Shown here: in pieces, positions 6,033-14,254 of the stretch
How the letters are laid out: every line of letters starts with the position of its first letter
How positions within the stretch are numbered: the stretch's first letter is position 1
NCBI GenBank assembly: GCA_036380925.1
Contig: DASVDW010000045.1
Span: 1-29,017 of the forward strand
Direction: 5' to 3'
DNA: 29,017 nt
Source: JAICLV01 sp036380925
GTDB taxonomy: Bacteria; Actinomycetota; Actinomycetes; Acidothermales; Acidothermaceae
Made by a program: the position numbers and the translations under genes
Notes under the pieces: model-generated
Told to the model about the DNA's origin: nothing
Databases searched by the model: none
What the model saw: the letters and a program-made list of their open reading frames with translations, nothing else

Positions 6033-6740
6033 ATGCAGCCACCGACTTCCGAGGCGCCGACCGCCCGCCACCTCCTCGAGGTCATCGCGCTTGACGCGAC
6101 CGACGCGCGAGCGGCGGTGCGCGGCGGCGCCGACCGCCTCGAGATCGTGCACGACATGACGGCGGACGGGCTCACGCCGTCCCTCGAATGCTTCGAGGCC
6201 ATTCGCGAGACGGTCGACGTGCCGCTTCGGGTCATGCTGCGCGGCCGCGCTGGCTTCACCGTGTCGGCTCGCGAGCTGGACGAGCTATGCCTCACGGCGG
6301 CGCGGCTGCGGGCGGCCGGCATGGAGGAGTCGGTGCTTGGCTTCTTGACCGACGACGCCGGCCTCGACCTGCCGGCGGTCGAGGCGGTGCTGGCCGCCGC
6401 GCGGCCGCGCCGCTGGACGTTCCATCGCGCGATGGATTTCGCCGCCGACCCCCGCCTTGTGTGGAAGGCGGTCGAGAACCTCAAGGGACTGGACGCCGTC
6501 CTCACCGCCGGGTCGCCGTCCGGCCTGGACATCGACGGGCTCGTCGCGCGGCTGCGCTGGGAGGACGACCCGCCGCCGTGGGTGGTGGGAGGCGGGCTGC
6601 GGCAAGAGCAGATCGGCGCCTTGCGTGAACTGGGGTTCACCCGTTTTCACGTGGGCAGCCGGGTGCGGCACGGCGCCAGCTGGTCGCGTCCGGTCGACGA
6701 GGCCGCGGTCGCGCGATGGCGTGAACTCATCGAGCGCTAG
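6033..6740 (+). CDS. cutC: CutC family TIM-barrel protein
   Basis: This 235-residue cytoplasmic TIM-barrel protein carries family signatures LLEVIALDATDARAAVRGGA and DRLEIVHDMTADGLTPS, then VMLRGRAGF, WTFHRAMDF, VLTAGSPSG, VVGGGL and FHVGSRVRHG. CutC was named for copper tolerance in Escherichia coli, but that link is disputed and no reaction is established. ATG 6033 was chosen because the family's conserved part starts about ten residues later. The ribosome-binding site is weak (AGGA at 6018-6021). The longer frame from 5943 would read through the operator and is unlikely. The DasR-like palindrome upstream suggests expression tied to amino-sugar or another sugar-phosphate effector rather than to copper. 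Its stop shares a CTAG with the stop of the convergent XPB gene. Confidence 0.88.
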   Translation: MQPPTSEAPTARHLLEVIALDATDARAAVRGGADRLEIVHDMTADGLTPSLECFEAIRETVDVPLRVMLRGRAGFTVSARELDELCLTAARLRAAGMEESVLGFLTDDAGLDLPAVEAVLAAARPRRWTFHRAMDFAADPRLVWKAVENLKGLDAVLTAGSPSGLDIDGLVARLRWEDDPPPWVVGGGLRQEQIGALRELGFTRFHVGSRVRHGASWSRPVDEAAVARWRELIER

Positions 6741-8389
6741 ATCTCGTCGCCGGCCAGCACGTCGTCCGCGTCGACGATGCGGTACGCGTAGCCCTGCTCG
6801 GCGAGGAAGCGCTGGCGGTGCGCCGCGTACTCCTGATCCAGCGTGTCGCGCGCCACGACGGCGTAAAACCGCGCGGTGCGGCCGTCATGCTTCGGCCGCA
6901 GCAGTCGGCCCAGGCGCTGCGCCTCCTCTTGGCGCGAGCCGAACGAGCCGGAGACCTGAATCGCGACCGAGGCCTCCGGCAGGTCGACCGAGAAGTTGGC
7001 CACCTTGGACACCACCAGGGTGGTGATCTCACCGGCCCGGAAGGCGTCGAACAGGCGCTCGCGCTCTTTCACCGGCACCTCGCCGGTGATGACGGGCGCG
7101 CCCAACCGCTCGCCCAAATCCGCGAGCTGGTCGAGATACTGCCCGATCACGAGCAGCTGGTCGTCGGTGTGGCGCGCCGCCAGCGCCTCGATCACCTTCG
7201 TCTTGGTGTCGGTGGTCGAGGCCAGCCGGTAGCGGTCTTCCGGCTCGGCGGTCGCGTACAGCAGCCGCTCGTGCTCGGTGAGCGTCACCCGAACCTCGAC
7301 GCAGTCGGCGGGCGCGATGTAACCCTGCGCCTCGATGTCCTTCCATGGCGCGTCGAAACGCTTCGGCCCGATGAGGCTGAAGACGTCGCCCTCGCGGCCG
7401 TCTTCGCGCACCAGCGTGGCGGTCAGCCCAAGCCGTCGACGCGACTGAATATCCGCGGTGAACCGGAAGATCGGCGCGGGCAGCAGATGCACCTCGTCGT
7501 AGATGATCAGACCCCAGTCGCGGTCGTCGAACAGCTCCAGATGCGCGTAGACCCCTTTGCGGCGCGTGGTCATCACCTGGTAGGTGGCGATCGTCACCGG
7601 CCGAATTTCCTTACGGGCGCCGGAGTACTCGCCGATTTCCGCCTCGGTCAACGTCGTCCGTTTGAGCAACTCGTGCCGCCATTGCCGCGCCGCGACGGTG
7701 TTGGTCACCAGGATCAACGTGGTGGCTTGCGCTTGCGCCATCGCCGCGGCGCCGACGATGGTCTTGCCCGCGCCGCACGGCAAGACGACGACGCCCGACC
7801 CGCCGTGCCAAAAACCTTCCGCGGCCTCCCTTTGGTACGGCCGCAACGCCCAACCCTCTTCACGCAGAGCCATCGGATGGGCTTCGCCGTCGACGTAGCC
7901 GGCCAGGTCCTCGGCCGGCCAGCCAAGCTTGAGCAACACCTGCTTGAGGTGACCTCGTTCGCTCGGGTGCACCACTACGGCGTCGTCGTCGAGTCGGACG
8001 CCGAGCAAGGGCGCCACCTTCGGGCTGCGCAGCACTTCTTCGAGCACCGCGCGGTCGAGGCAGCGAAGCACCAGACCGTGCGCGGGGTCGTTTTGCAACT
8101 GCAGCCGGCCGTAGCGGGCCATCGTCTCTGCGATGTCGACGAGCAACGCGTGCGGCACGGGATAGCGGCTGTAGGTGAGCAGCGCGTCGATCACCATCTC
8201 GGCGTCGTGGCCGGCCGCCCGCGCGTTCCACAGGCCGAGTGGGGTGACCCGGTAGGTGTGCACGTGCTCGGGGGAGCGCTCCAGCTCCGCGAACGGCGCG
8301 ATCGCCCGCCGACAAGCTGCCGCCTGGTCGTGCTCGACCTCAAGCAACAGCGTCTTGTCGGATTGCACGATCAACGGGCCGTCAGTCAC
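6737..8389 (-). CDS. DNA repair helicase XPB (Rad25/ERCC3-type, SF2)
   Basis: The 550-residue protein is a bacterial XPB-type 3'-5' DNA helicase. An N-terminal damage-recognition-like domain (about 1-170) precedes Walker A LPCGAGKT (Lys209), motif II DEVH (Asp298-Glu299), LTATL (about residue 320), a RED loop (REDGREGD) and motif VI QRLGRLLRP (about 490-498). The helicase core is complete. In M. tuberculosis the counterpart is Rv0861c, next to the helicase-associated gene Rv0862c, as here. The start is GTG 8389. GACAAT lies 6 nt before it and no Shine-Dalgarno is visible, so a leaderless transcript from within the 89-bp gap is possible. A role in DNA repair is inferred from the family. It ends tail-to-tail with cutC, sharing CTAG. 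Confidence 0.95.
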   Translation of the reverse strand: MTDGPLIVQSDKTLLLEVEHDQAAACRRAIAPFAELERSPEHVHTYRVTPLGLWNARAAGHDAEMVIDALLTYSRYPVPHALLVDIAETMARYGRLQLQNDPAHGLVLRCLDRAVLEEVLRSPKVAPLLGVRLDDDAVVVHPSERGHLKQVLLKLGWPAEDLAGYVDGEAHPMALREEGWALRPYQREAAEGFWHGGSGVVVLPCGAGKTIVGAAAMAQAQATTLILVTNTVAARQWRHELLKRTTLTEAEIGEYSGARKEIRPVTIATYQVMTTRRKGVYAHLELFDDRDWGLIIYDEVHLLPAPIFRFTADIQSRRRLGLTATLVREDGREGDVFSLIGPKRFDAPWKDIEAQGYIAPADCVEVRVTLTEHERLLYATAEPEDRYRLASTTDTKTKVIEALAARHTDDQLLVIGQYLDQLADLGERLGAPVITGEVPVKERERLFDAFRAGEITTLVVSKVANFSVDLPEASVAIQVSGSFGSRQEEAQRLGRLLRPKHDGRTARFYAVVARDTLDQEYAAHRQRFLAEQGYAYRIVDADDVLAGDEI

Positions 8390-8395
8390 CCGGCC

Positions 8396-8401
8396 ATTGT
8401 C
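8396..8401 (-). promoter_or_regulatory. Putative -10 element GACAAT of the XPB gene
   Basis: GACAAT on the minus strand matches 4 of 6 of TATAAT and lies exactly 6 nt before GTG 8389. The same hexamer and spacing precede the DUF3352 gene. This suggests a leaderless XPB message in addition to readthrough from the upstream helicase-associated gene. Confidence 0.35.
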
Positions 8402-8478
8402 CCAGCCCGACGCGCGCTGCGCCGCTCGCTCGCCGCCGATCGGGGTAGCCGACGGCTAGATCGACCGGCGGGCGCCGA

Positions 8479-10992
8479 TCACATCGCTTCGTCAGTCGTG
8501 CCGGGATCCGGCCGCTCATGGACGGTGGCGACGCCGGTGATGCGGTGCACGGCGAAGGTGCGCACCTCGTCGTGGCGGTGGTCGAACGCGGTGAGGTAGC
8601 CGCCGGCCAACCGCAGCGGTTCCACGATGCGGCTGCTCGCTTGTCCCTGCGCGTTGAGGTAACCGATCCACACCGGGTGGTTGGCCGCCACCGCCTCGTG
8701 CAGCGTGGCGAGCGTGTCGGAGGCCACCGACTGCGGCAAGACGTCGGACGACGCCGCGCCGGCGCGCTTGGCGTTGGCCGCGCGACTGGCGATGGAGGCG
8801 GCTTTGTCGCCCCCCCGAATGGCGCGCACCGCCATCGCCAGCATCGTGGCGGTCGGGGGCCCGAATTCCGCGCGCGGTCGAGCGAGTCGGGCGCGCGCGT
8901 TGGTGCGCCGGACGTCCGGACGCCGCAGCAGCAGGCCGCCATCGGGCGACTCGGCGCCCGGGGCGTACCCGAGTTCGCGCAAGCGCTGCGCGACGCGATC
9001 GGGCGCGAGTGGAGTCACCGCGACGGTCGGCGCAAGGCGATGCAACCGCAGGTTTTCCGCGCGTCGGTCGGCGAGCACCTCACCGAGCAGCGCCTCGTCG
9101 TCGCAGCGCAGGTAGCCGCCAGCCGCGCCGACTCGTAACCGCCCGTGCCGGCGGGCGACGTCGTCGACCAGGTATCGCAGCGGTTGCGGCACCGGCGTGC
9201 GGGATCGCCGGGCGAGCAGGTCGTGGATGTCGGAGGCCGCGTAGCCCGCGTCGAGCGCGCGCCGAATCGACGTCGCGCTGAACCGATAGACGGTGGCGCC
9301 GCCGGTCGACTCCACGTCGGCAAGCAGCGCGAGCTCGCGGCCGAACTCGCTTTCGAGAGGACCAGGGGCGATCGCGGTGAGGTCGGCCTGTAACAGGACA
9401 TGGTCGAGCGGTTGCGGAAGCAGCGGTTCCAGCAGCTCGATGGCCATCGCCGTCGGTTCTGTGGCCGCCCGCTCATCAGCGGCTTCGGCGGTGACCGAGC
9501 CGATCAGCGCTCGCCCGAACGAGGACAGCGCGCCCCGCCCGCTGATCCCGAGCAGCTCGGCCTCCTCGCAAGACCAGGCGGCCAGCTCGTCGCGAAGCCG
9601 GCCGCCGCGGCGCGGCATCGACCATGCGACCGCCTCGACGAGCGCCGGCGTCGTCGGCGCGTGGCCTGGTTCGGCGCCGGCGAGCACACCGAGCACGCGG
9701 CGCCGAACGATCGGGGCAAGGGCGCGGTCGACGTCGGGGCCGAGGGCGTTCGGCGCGGACGGCGACCGGCCGCCGATCGGGCCGCCAGGGCCGGCCAGGT
9801 GCGCCGGCTCCCGCCGGCCGACGAGCGCCGGCGCCCGGGTCGTGCTCACCCAGGCGGTGGCAAGCGTCGCCCACCGGGCCGCCGTGGAGCGGGACAGCCA
9901 TCCGTCGTACCCGGTGGTCGGCAACCAGACCTCGCCGGTGTCGGCGTCGGGCGCGAGCAGACCTGCGACGTGTGCCAACTCGATGAGCAACGCGGCCGTG
10001 CGCTCGTCGACGTCCAGCTCCCTCGCGGCGCGCCGCAGCTCCCGCACGCCGAGCCCGCCGGCGCGCAACACGCCAGGGGGTTCGAGCCCCCATGCCTCGA
10101 GCATCGACTCCACGAGCCGGACGGCGGTGAACGCTTGCCCGGCGGCGGTCGCGTCGACGGTTCGCGTCGAGTGGGTGGGGCCAGCCAGCGCGGGCGGCTC
10201 GAGCGAGAGCTCGGGAAAGGCGCGACCGCCGCGCGTCCGCAGCCCGATCTCGCACGGCAGCACCACGGTGTAGTCGTCGAGCGGAGTCAAGATCGCGTGG
10301 GCGAGCAGCCAGTCCAGCGGGCTTTCCGCGGCGGCCGCCTCGACGGGACGGCGAGCCGCCGCCGTCCGCCCGATCGGTGGGCCGGCCGCGAGTAAGTCGA
10401 CCACCTCGCGCGCCGTCGCCGGCATCGCGGCGAGCAGCCGGTCGATCATCACGTCGTCTTCGAACCTGCCCGCGATCAGGTCGATCAGCTCGCTCGCCGG
10501 CCTGCCGTCGGTCGCCGGGGAAGGCTCCCCGAGCAGCGCCGACAGGGCGCTGAGCACGCCGGGCAACCGACCCGCCGGCAGTTCGGTCAGCGCGATGCGC
10601 GCGGGCGGACCAAGCCCGGCCGGGAACGGAATCAGATCGTGGACGACGGGCAGCACGGTGAGCCGGTCGTCCGGGCCGAACACCAAGCCGGTGTCGCGCA
10701 AGGCGGCGAGCGGACGGTCGAGCCTCGCGGGTGCGACGCCGAGCAGGTCGGCCAGCGGCTGGACGGCGGGCGACGCCAGCAGGGCGAGCCCCTCAAGGGC
10801 CTGCAGGCAGCCGAGGTCGAGCCGGTCGAGCGCCACCTCAGCTGACGCGCGGCTGCTCGCCCTCGCCGCGAGTGAGCTGACATCCGACGGGACAGGGTGC
10901 AGCAGATCGGGCCGCGCCGCCAGCATCGCCGACAACCGCTCGTCGGGCAGTGCGCGCAGCCAATCGGCGAGGGACGACGTGGCGACGCTCAT
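8479..10992 (-). CDS. Helicase-associated domain protein (XPB partner, Rv0862c-like)
   Basis: This 837-residue protein begins MSVATSSLADWLRALPDERL, the usual start of the large actinobacterial helicase-associated proteins encoded next to XPB. The N-terminal half is Leu/Ala-rich and helical (winged-helix-like repeats such as LDRLDLGCLQALEGLALLA). The C-terminal third (about 500-830) is the Helicase_C_3-like region: QADLTAIAPGPLE, VYRFSATSIRRALDAGY, VPQPLRYLVDDVARRHGRLRVG, and a terminal WYL-like stretch (VWIGYLNAQGQASSRIVEPLRL). No helicase motor motifs are present. It probably assists or regulates XPB, because the two genes are neighbours on the same strand, 89 bp apart. TACCGT 7 nt before ATG 10992, with no ribosome site, suggests a leaderless message. 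No exact function is established. Confidence 0.88.
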   Translation of the reverse strand: MSVATSSLADWLRALPDERLSAMLAARPDLLHPVPSDVSSLAARASSRASAEVALDRLDLGCLQALEGLALLASPAVQPLADLLGVAPARLDRPLAALRDTGLVFGPDDRLTVLPVVHDLIPFPAGLGPPARIALTELPAGRLPGVLSALSALLGEPSPATDGRPASELIDLIAGRFEDDVMIDRLLAAMPATAREVVDLLAAGPPIGRTAAARRPVEAAAAESPLDWLLAHAILTPLDDYTVVLPCEIGLRTRGGRAFPELSLEPPALAGPTHSTRTVDATAAGQAFTAVRLVESMLEAWGLEPPGVLRAGGLGVRELRRAARELDVDERTAALLIELAHVAGLLAPDADTGEVWLPTTGYDGWLSRSTAARWATLATAWVSTTRAPALVGRREPAHLAGPGGPIGGRSPSAPNALGPDVDRALAPIVRRRVLGVLAGAEPGHAPTTPALVEAVAWSMPRRGGRLRDELAAWSCEEAELLGISGRGALSSFGRALIGSVTAEAADERAATEPTAMAIELLEPLLPQPLDHVLLQADLTAIAPGPLESEFGRELALLADVESTGGATVYRFSATSIRRALDAGYAASDIHDLLARRSRTPVPQPLRYLVDDVARRHGRLRVGAAGGYLRCDDEALLGEVLADRRAENLRLHRLAPTVAVTPLAPDRVAQRLRELGYAPGAESPDGGLLLRRPDVRRTNARARLARPRAEFGPPTATMLAMAVRAIRGGDKAASIASRAANAKRAGAASSDVLPQSVASDTLATLHEAVAANHPVWIGYLNAQGQASSRIVEPLRLAGGYLTAFDHRHDEVRTFAVHRITGVATVHERPDPGTTDEAM

Positions 10993-10999
10993 CCGGTCA

Positions 11000-11005
11000 A
11001 CGGTA
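11000..11005 (-). promoter_or_regulatory. Putative -10 element TACCGT for the leaderless helicase-associated gene
   Basis: On the minus strand TACCGT fits TANNNT and ends 7 nt before ATG 10992, in the 71-bp gap after the DUF3352 gene. No Shine-Dalgarno is visible. Confidence 0.45.
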
Positions 11006-11063
11006 GTCGGGCCGCTGGCCGGATGAGCTCACCCGTGGTGCGCCGTGGATGACGACGATCGGA

Positions 11064-12782
11064 CTACTTGACGGTGAGTTTCGCTCCGAACACCGGTGAC
11101 GTGGCGTCGGCGCCCACGTAAAACCCGAGGGCGTCGAGGTGCTTGGCCGCCGGTGGCGCGTCTGGTGAGGCGCCGGCGAGGGCCCCCAGGTTGACGTAGC
11201 CCGCGACGACCGACTTGTCGGGCACGCCGGACAGCGCGTTCTTGAATGGCGCATCGTCGCCGAGCTGCCCCGCGCCCGGCTGGTCGTCGTTGGTGATCAC
11301 CACGCTGGAACCCTGGGTCTTCGTCTCCAGCGTGACGCCGCCGTCGCTCTCGATCAGGGCCGCGAGCACCTTCGCTGTGTGCAGCGCGCTCGCCGGGTTG
11401 TCGGGATGGGTGAGCAGCGTGAAGAAAGCGTTGTCGAGATTCGGGTCGTCGGCCGGAATCCGGTCGATGCCCGCGGCCACCCCACTGCCGAGCAGGTTCT
11501 CCACGTCGTCGGGGAGCTTGATGCCCAGCTGCGCGCCAGCCTGGTCGAGTTCGCCTTGCAGGCTGGCGCCAAGCAGGCCCCCGCTCAACGTGGCGAGCTC
11601 GGACTTGATGAGCTGCCCAGGGTTGGCCAGCGCCACACCCATGACACTGCCGCCCGGCAAGTCGGCCAGCGTGCCGCGCGCGTCGCCGTCGGCGAGCGCC
11701 TTGCTCGCCTTGTCGGTCTTGCTCCCGAGCAGCCGGCCCTCGGCTTCGACGTAGCTCGGCTGCACGCGAACACCCATCACCACGCGGCCGAGGTCGTTCA
11801 GGTCGGGCAATCCGGTGAGAGCGCCGGAGCCCAGCAGGCCGCGGGCCTCGGGCGGCAGCGACGTCGACAGCACCTTGACGGTCGCGCCGAGATCCCACCA
11901 CGCCGTGACGACGCGGTCGCCCTTCAGGTGGCCGAGGTCGGCGGTGAAGTTGTGGTTGGCGGTGATGTTCGATGCGCGCGCGGCCGCCACAGCGGCGTCG
12001 ACCGAAGTCTGGTCTTTGCCGACGATCGCGTATCCGCCCTGGATCGAGTAGCCGACGTCGGCGTTCGAAGCGGAGTCCGCCTTGATCTTTTCGATGCCCG
12101 CGCGGGCCTTGCCGGCGTCCTTGACCGCGACTATGCCGACGACGTTGGCCTTGCCCGCGTCGTCCGGGTACACCGCGATGGCGACGCGGTCGCCGAGCCA
12201 CGGTTTGACGTCACGGTCGTAGTTGACCTTGGCGTCCTGGGCGAACACCGCGCTGAGCAGGCCGTCCTTCAACTGATCGGCGCTGGCGACCTTCGGCGCC
12301 TCAGGGAACTTGCGCTCGAACTCCCATGCGGCGACCTTCGCGGAGGCGGACGGGTTGAGGTCGATCTTGACGTAGGCGATGGAGTTGGCGGGCGCCCACT
12401 TGTCGGGTTGGCCGCCGCTGCTGGCCAGCAGCTTGTACGCGGCGAAGCCGCCACCGGCCAAGATGATGGCCAGCACCGCGACAACGCTGGTGATGATCGG
12501 CGCCAGCCGCCGGGTGCGCTGCGCCGGGCCGGCGATGATGACATCGCCCATGCCGTACTGCTGTTGCGACTGCTGCTGTCCGCCGTAGGGGTGTGGGTAG
12601 CCTGGCTGGCTTGGAGTGGGTTGACCGTACGCAGGGGTTCCGCTGGCCGGAGGCGTGCCATACGGCTGCGCGGCACTGCCGGCAGCTTCCCCGTCGTACT
12701 GTGCTGGCTGTTCGATAGGGCCGCCGTAGTAGCCGCTATCGTGGCGTTGATCCGGATTGTCGGAGCCGTGATTTTCGGTCAT
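11064..12782 (-). CDS. DUF3352 domain-containing membrane-anchored protein
   Basis: This 572-residue protein of unknown function has a disordered N-terminus rich in Pro, Gly, Gln and Tyr (about residues 1-80, with QQQSQQQYG). A short basic patch (RTRRL) follows, then one membrane segment (about 93-117, APIITSVVAVLAIILAGGGF) and a large extracellular DUF3352 domain beginning near KWAPANSIAYVKIDLNPSAS. Such proteins are widespread in actinobacteria and probably act at the cell surface. The chosen start, ATG 12782 (MTENHGSDNPDQ), has no ribosome site. GACAAT ends 6 nt before it, which fits a leaderless transcript. A longer frame from TTG 12920 would add 46 low-complexity residues and is less likely. 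The gene diverges from cspB. Confidence 0.82.
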   Translation of the reverse strand: MTENHGSDNPDQRHDSGYYGGPIEQPAQYDGEAAGSAAQPYGTPPASGTPAYGQPTPSQPGYPHPYGGQQQSQQQYGMGDVIIAGPAQRTRRLAPIITSVVAVLAIILAGGGFAAYKLLASSGGQPDKWAPANSIAYVKIDLNPSASAKVAAWEFERKFPEAPKVASADQLKDGLLSAVFAQDAKVNYDRDVKPWLGDRVAIAVYPDDAGKANVVGIVAVKDAGKARAGIEKIKADSASNADVGYSIQGGYAIVGKDQTSVDAAVAAARASNITANHNFTADLGHLKGDRVVTAWWDLGATVKVLSTSLPPEARGLLGSGALTGLPDLNDLGRVVMGVRVQPSYVEAEGRLLGSKTDKASKALADGDARGTLADLPGGSVMGVALANPGQLIKSELATLSGGLLGASLQGELDQAGAQLGIKLPDDVENLLGSGVAAGIDRIPADDPNLDNAFFTLLTHPDNPASALHTAKVLAALIESDGGVTLETKTQGSSVVITNDDQPGAGQLGDDAPFKNALSGVPDKSVVAGYVNLGALAGASPDAPPAAKHLDALGFYVGADATSPVFGAKLTVK

Positions 12783-12989
12783 ATCAATATTGTCGGGTGG
12801 TGAGCCGTCGCCTGAAGCATGATCCGTGGCTTCGGTGGAGAGCCGGCGGTCAGACCACCCCGCCCGCGTGAACGTATAGCCTGGAGGGGCTGGCTTTTGG
12901 CCGATCGGCGAACGGGCCAACTAGCTGCCGACTAACGAGTGCGCAAACCATCACTGCCAACCGTCATCTCGAATCGAAGGGCTCCACCC
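12783..12989. promoter_or_regulatory. Divergent intergenic region between DUF3352 and cspB genes
   Basis: The 207 bp contain no credible gene. On the minus strand GACAAT (12789-12794) lies 6 nt before the DUF3352 start. It is embedded in an AT-rich patch with the 8-bp palindrome CAATATTG (12785-12792), unusual in this GC-rich DNA. For cspB, AAGG at 12977-12980 serves as ribosome site. Confidence 0.4.
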
Positions 12990-13385
12990 GTGCCTACCGG
13001 CAAGGTCAAGTGGTACGACACCGAAAAGGGATTCGGCTTCGTCTCGCGCGACGACGGTGGCGATGTATTCGTCCACTCGTCGGCGCTGCCGCCTGGCGTC
13101 GAGTCGCTCAAGCCCGGCAGCCGGGTCGAGTTCGGCGTTGCCGAGGGCCGGCGCGGCGAGCAGGCGTTGTCGATTCGGCTCTTGGAAAGCCCGCCGTCGC
13201 TGGTGCAGGCGCAGGCCCAGGCGCAGCGCAAGAAGCCGGACGAGATGGTGGTCATCATCGAGGACGTCATCAAGCTGCTCGACGGCGTCTCGAACGGGCT
13301 GCGTCGCGACCGCTGGCCCGACCGCGGCAACGCGCGCAAGATCGCCGCGGTGCTGCGCGGCGTCGCCGACGACCTGGAGAAGTAG
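12990..13385 (+). CDS. cspB: Cold-shock domain protein with C-terminal extension (CspB, Rv0871-type)
   Basis: This 131-residue cytoplasmic protein has an N-terminal cold-shock (OB-fold) domain. It begins (V)PTGKVKWYDTEKGFGFVS, with RNP1-like KGFGFV and RNP2-like VFVHSSAL, so it should bind single-stranded RNA or DNA. It is about twice the length of a classical Csp. The C-terminal half (about 70-131, ending WPDRGNARKIAAVLRGVADDLEK) is a helical extension characteristic of the mycobacterial Rv0871 group. Start GTG 12990 follows AAGG by 9 nt and places PTGKVKWYD at the N-terminus as in homologues. The frame upstream to 12939 is not conserved-looking. Its stop lies only 13 bp from the stop of the convergent mqnD. 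Confidence 0.92.
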   Translation: MPTGKVKWYDTEKGFGFVSRDDGGDVFVHSSALPPGVESLKPGSRVEFGVAEGRRGEQALSIRLLESPPSLVQAQAQAQRKKPDEMVVIIEDVIKLLDGVSNGLRRDRWPDRGNARKIAAVLRGVADDLEK

Positions 13386-13398
13386 CCGGTCAGTACAG

Positions 13399-14238
13399 CT
13401 AGCGCAGCGCGGCCGGGTCGACGCGAGGAACCAGGCCCGCCTGGGCCGCGCGCCCCAGCAACCCCTCGATCGCGGCGTATCCGTCGGCGCCGAGGTCGAC
13501 GCTGAAGTCGTTGACGTACAACGCGATGTGACGAGCCTGGACGTCTGGGTCCATCTCCTGCGCGTGCTTCGCGACGAAGGCCTTGGACGACGAGGGGTCG
13601 GCCATCGCGTGCCGCACCGACGCCCGCACGACGTCGCCGAGGTGACGCGTGTCGAGCGACCGCCTGGCGAGGATGGCGCCCAACGGGATCGGCAGCCCGG
13701 TGGTCGCCTCCCACCAGTCCCCGAGGTCGCAGACGCTGGTCAGGCCGTAGTGCTGGTAGGTGAAACGGGCCTCGTGGATGACCAGCCCTGCGTCGACCTC
13801 GCCGTCGCGCACAGCGGGCATGATCTCGGGGAACGGCATGACCTCGATGCGGTCGACGCCCGCGTCTTGCGCCCACAACCGGAACAACAGGTAGGCGGTG
13901 GTCCGCTCGCCCGGGACGGCCACCGTCGCGCCGGAGAGGTCAGCTCGGCCGGCGGTCAGCACCAACGGGCCGCAGCCCCTGCCGAGCGCGCCGCCGCTCG
14001 GCAGCAGCGCGTACTCGTCGAGCAGCCACGGCAGCGCCGCGTACGAGACCTTGACGACGTCGAACTCCCCGTGTTCAGCGGCCCCGTTGGTGACGTCGAC
14101 GTCCGCGAACGTGACCGCGACCGATGGCGCGCCTTCGATCAGCCCGTGAACCCACGCGTTGAACACGAAAGTGTCGTTGGGGCAAGGCGAAAAGGCGAGC
14201 GACAGGGTCTCGGGCGGCGCTGCTTCGGTTGCGGTCAC
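13399..14238 (-). CDS. mqnD: 1,4-dihydroxy-6-naphthoate synthase (futalosine pathway)
   Basis: This protein of about 279 residues converts cyclic dehypoxanthinyl futalosine to 1,4-dihydroxy-6-naphthoate in menaquinone synthesis. The signature SLAFSPCPNDTFVFNAWVHG lies near the N-terminus, followed by YALLPSGGALGRGCGPLV, VAVPGERTTAYLLFRLWA and GLVIHEARFTYQHYGL, all typical of MqnD's periplasmic-binding-protein-like fold. Two GTG codons compete as start. GTG 14238 lies 8 nt from AAGGAG (14248-14253), whereas GTG 14244 lies only 2-3 nt from it, so 14238 is preferred. The gene follows mqnB by 16 nt and is the last of an MFS-mqnB-mqnD operon. mqnA, mqnC and mqnE are not in this window. Confidence 0.93.
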   Translation of the reverse strand: MTATEAAPPETLSLAFSPCPNDTFVFNAWVHGLIEGAPSVAVTFADVDVTNGAAEHGEFDVVKVSYAALPWLLDEYALLPSGGALGRGCGPLVLTAGRADLSGATVAVPGERTTAYLLFRLWAQDAGVDRIEVMPFPEIMPAVRDGEVDAGLVIHEARFTYQHYGLTSVCDLGDWWEATTGLPIPLGAILARRSLDTRHLGDVVRASVRHAMADPSSSKAFVAKHAQEMDPDVQARHIALYVNDFSVDLGADGYAAIEGLLGRAAQAGLVPRVDPAALR

Positions 14239-14254
14239 GACCACGGCTCCTTCA

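Noticed and set aside
6818..8599. 593-codon open frame antisense to the XPB gene
   Set aside because: The composition is Arg/Val/Gln-rich shadow sequence, and the opposite strand encodes complete helicase motifs.
10076..10091. GGGGG-TTCGAG-CCCCC, resembling a tRNA T-arm
   Set aside because: It lies inside the long helicase-associated gene and no acceptor, D or anticodon arms surround it.
12785..12792. CAATATTG palindrome, also present at the centre of the cutC operator (5979-5986)
   Set aside because: The shared 8-mer is short, and the flanking TGGTCTA arms of the operator are missing, so it is probably chance AT-richness around a -10 box.
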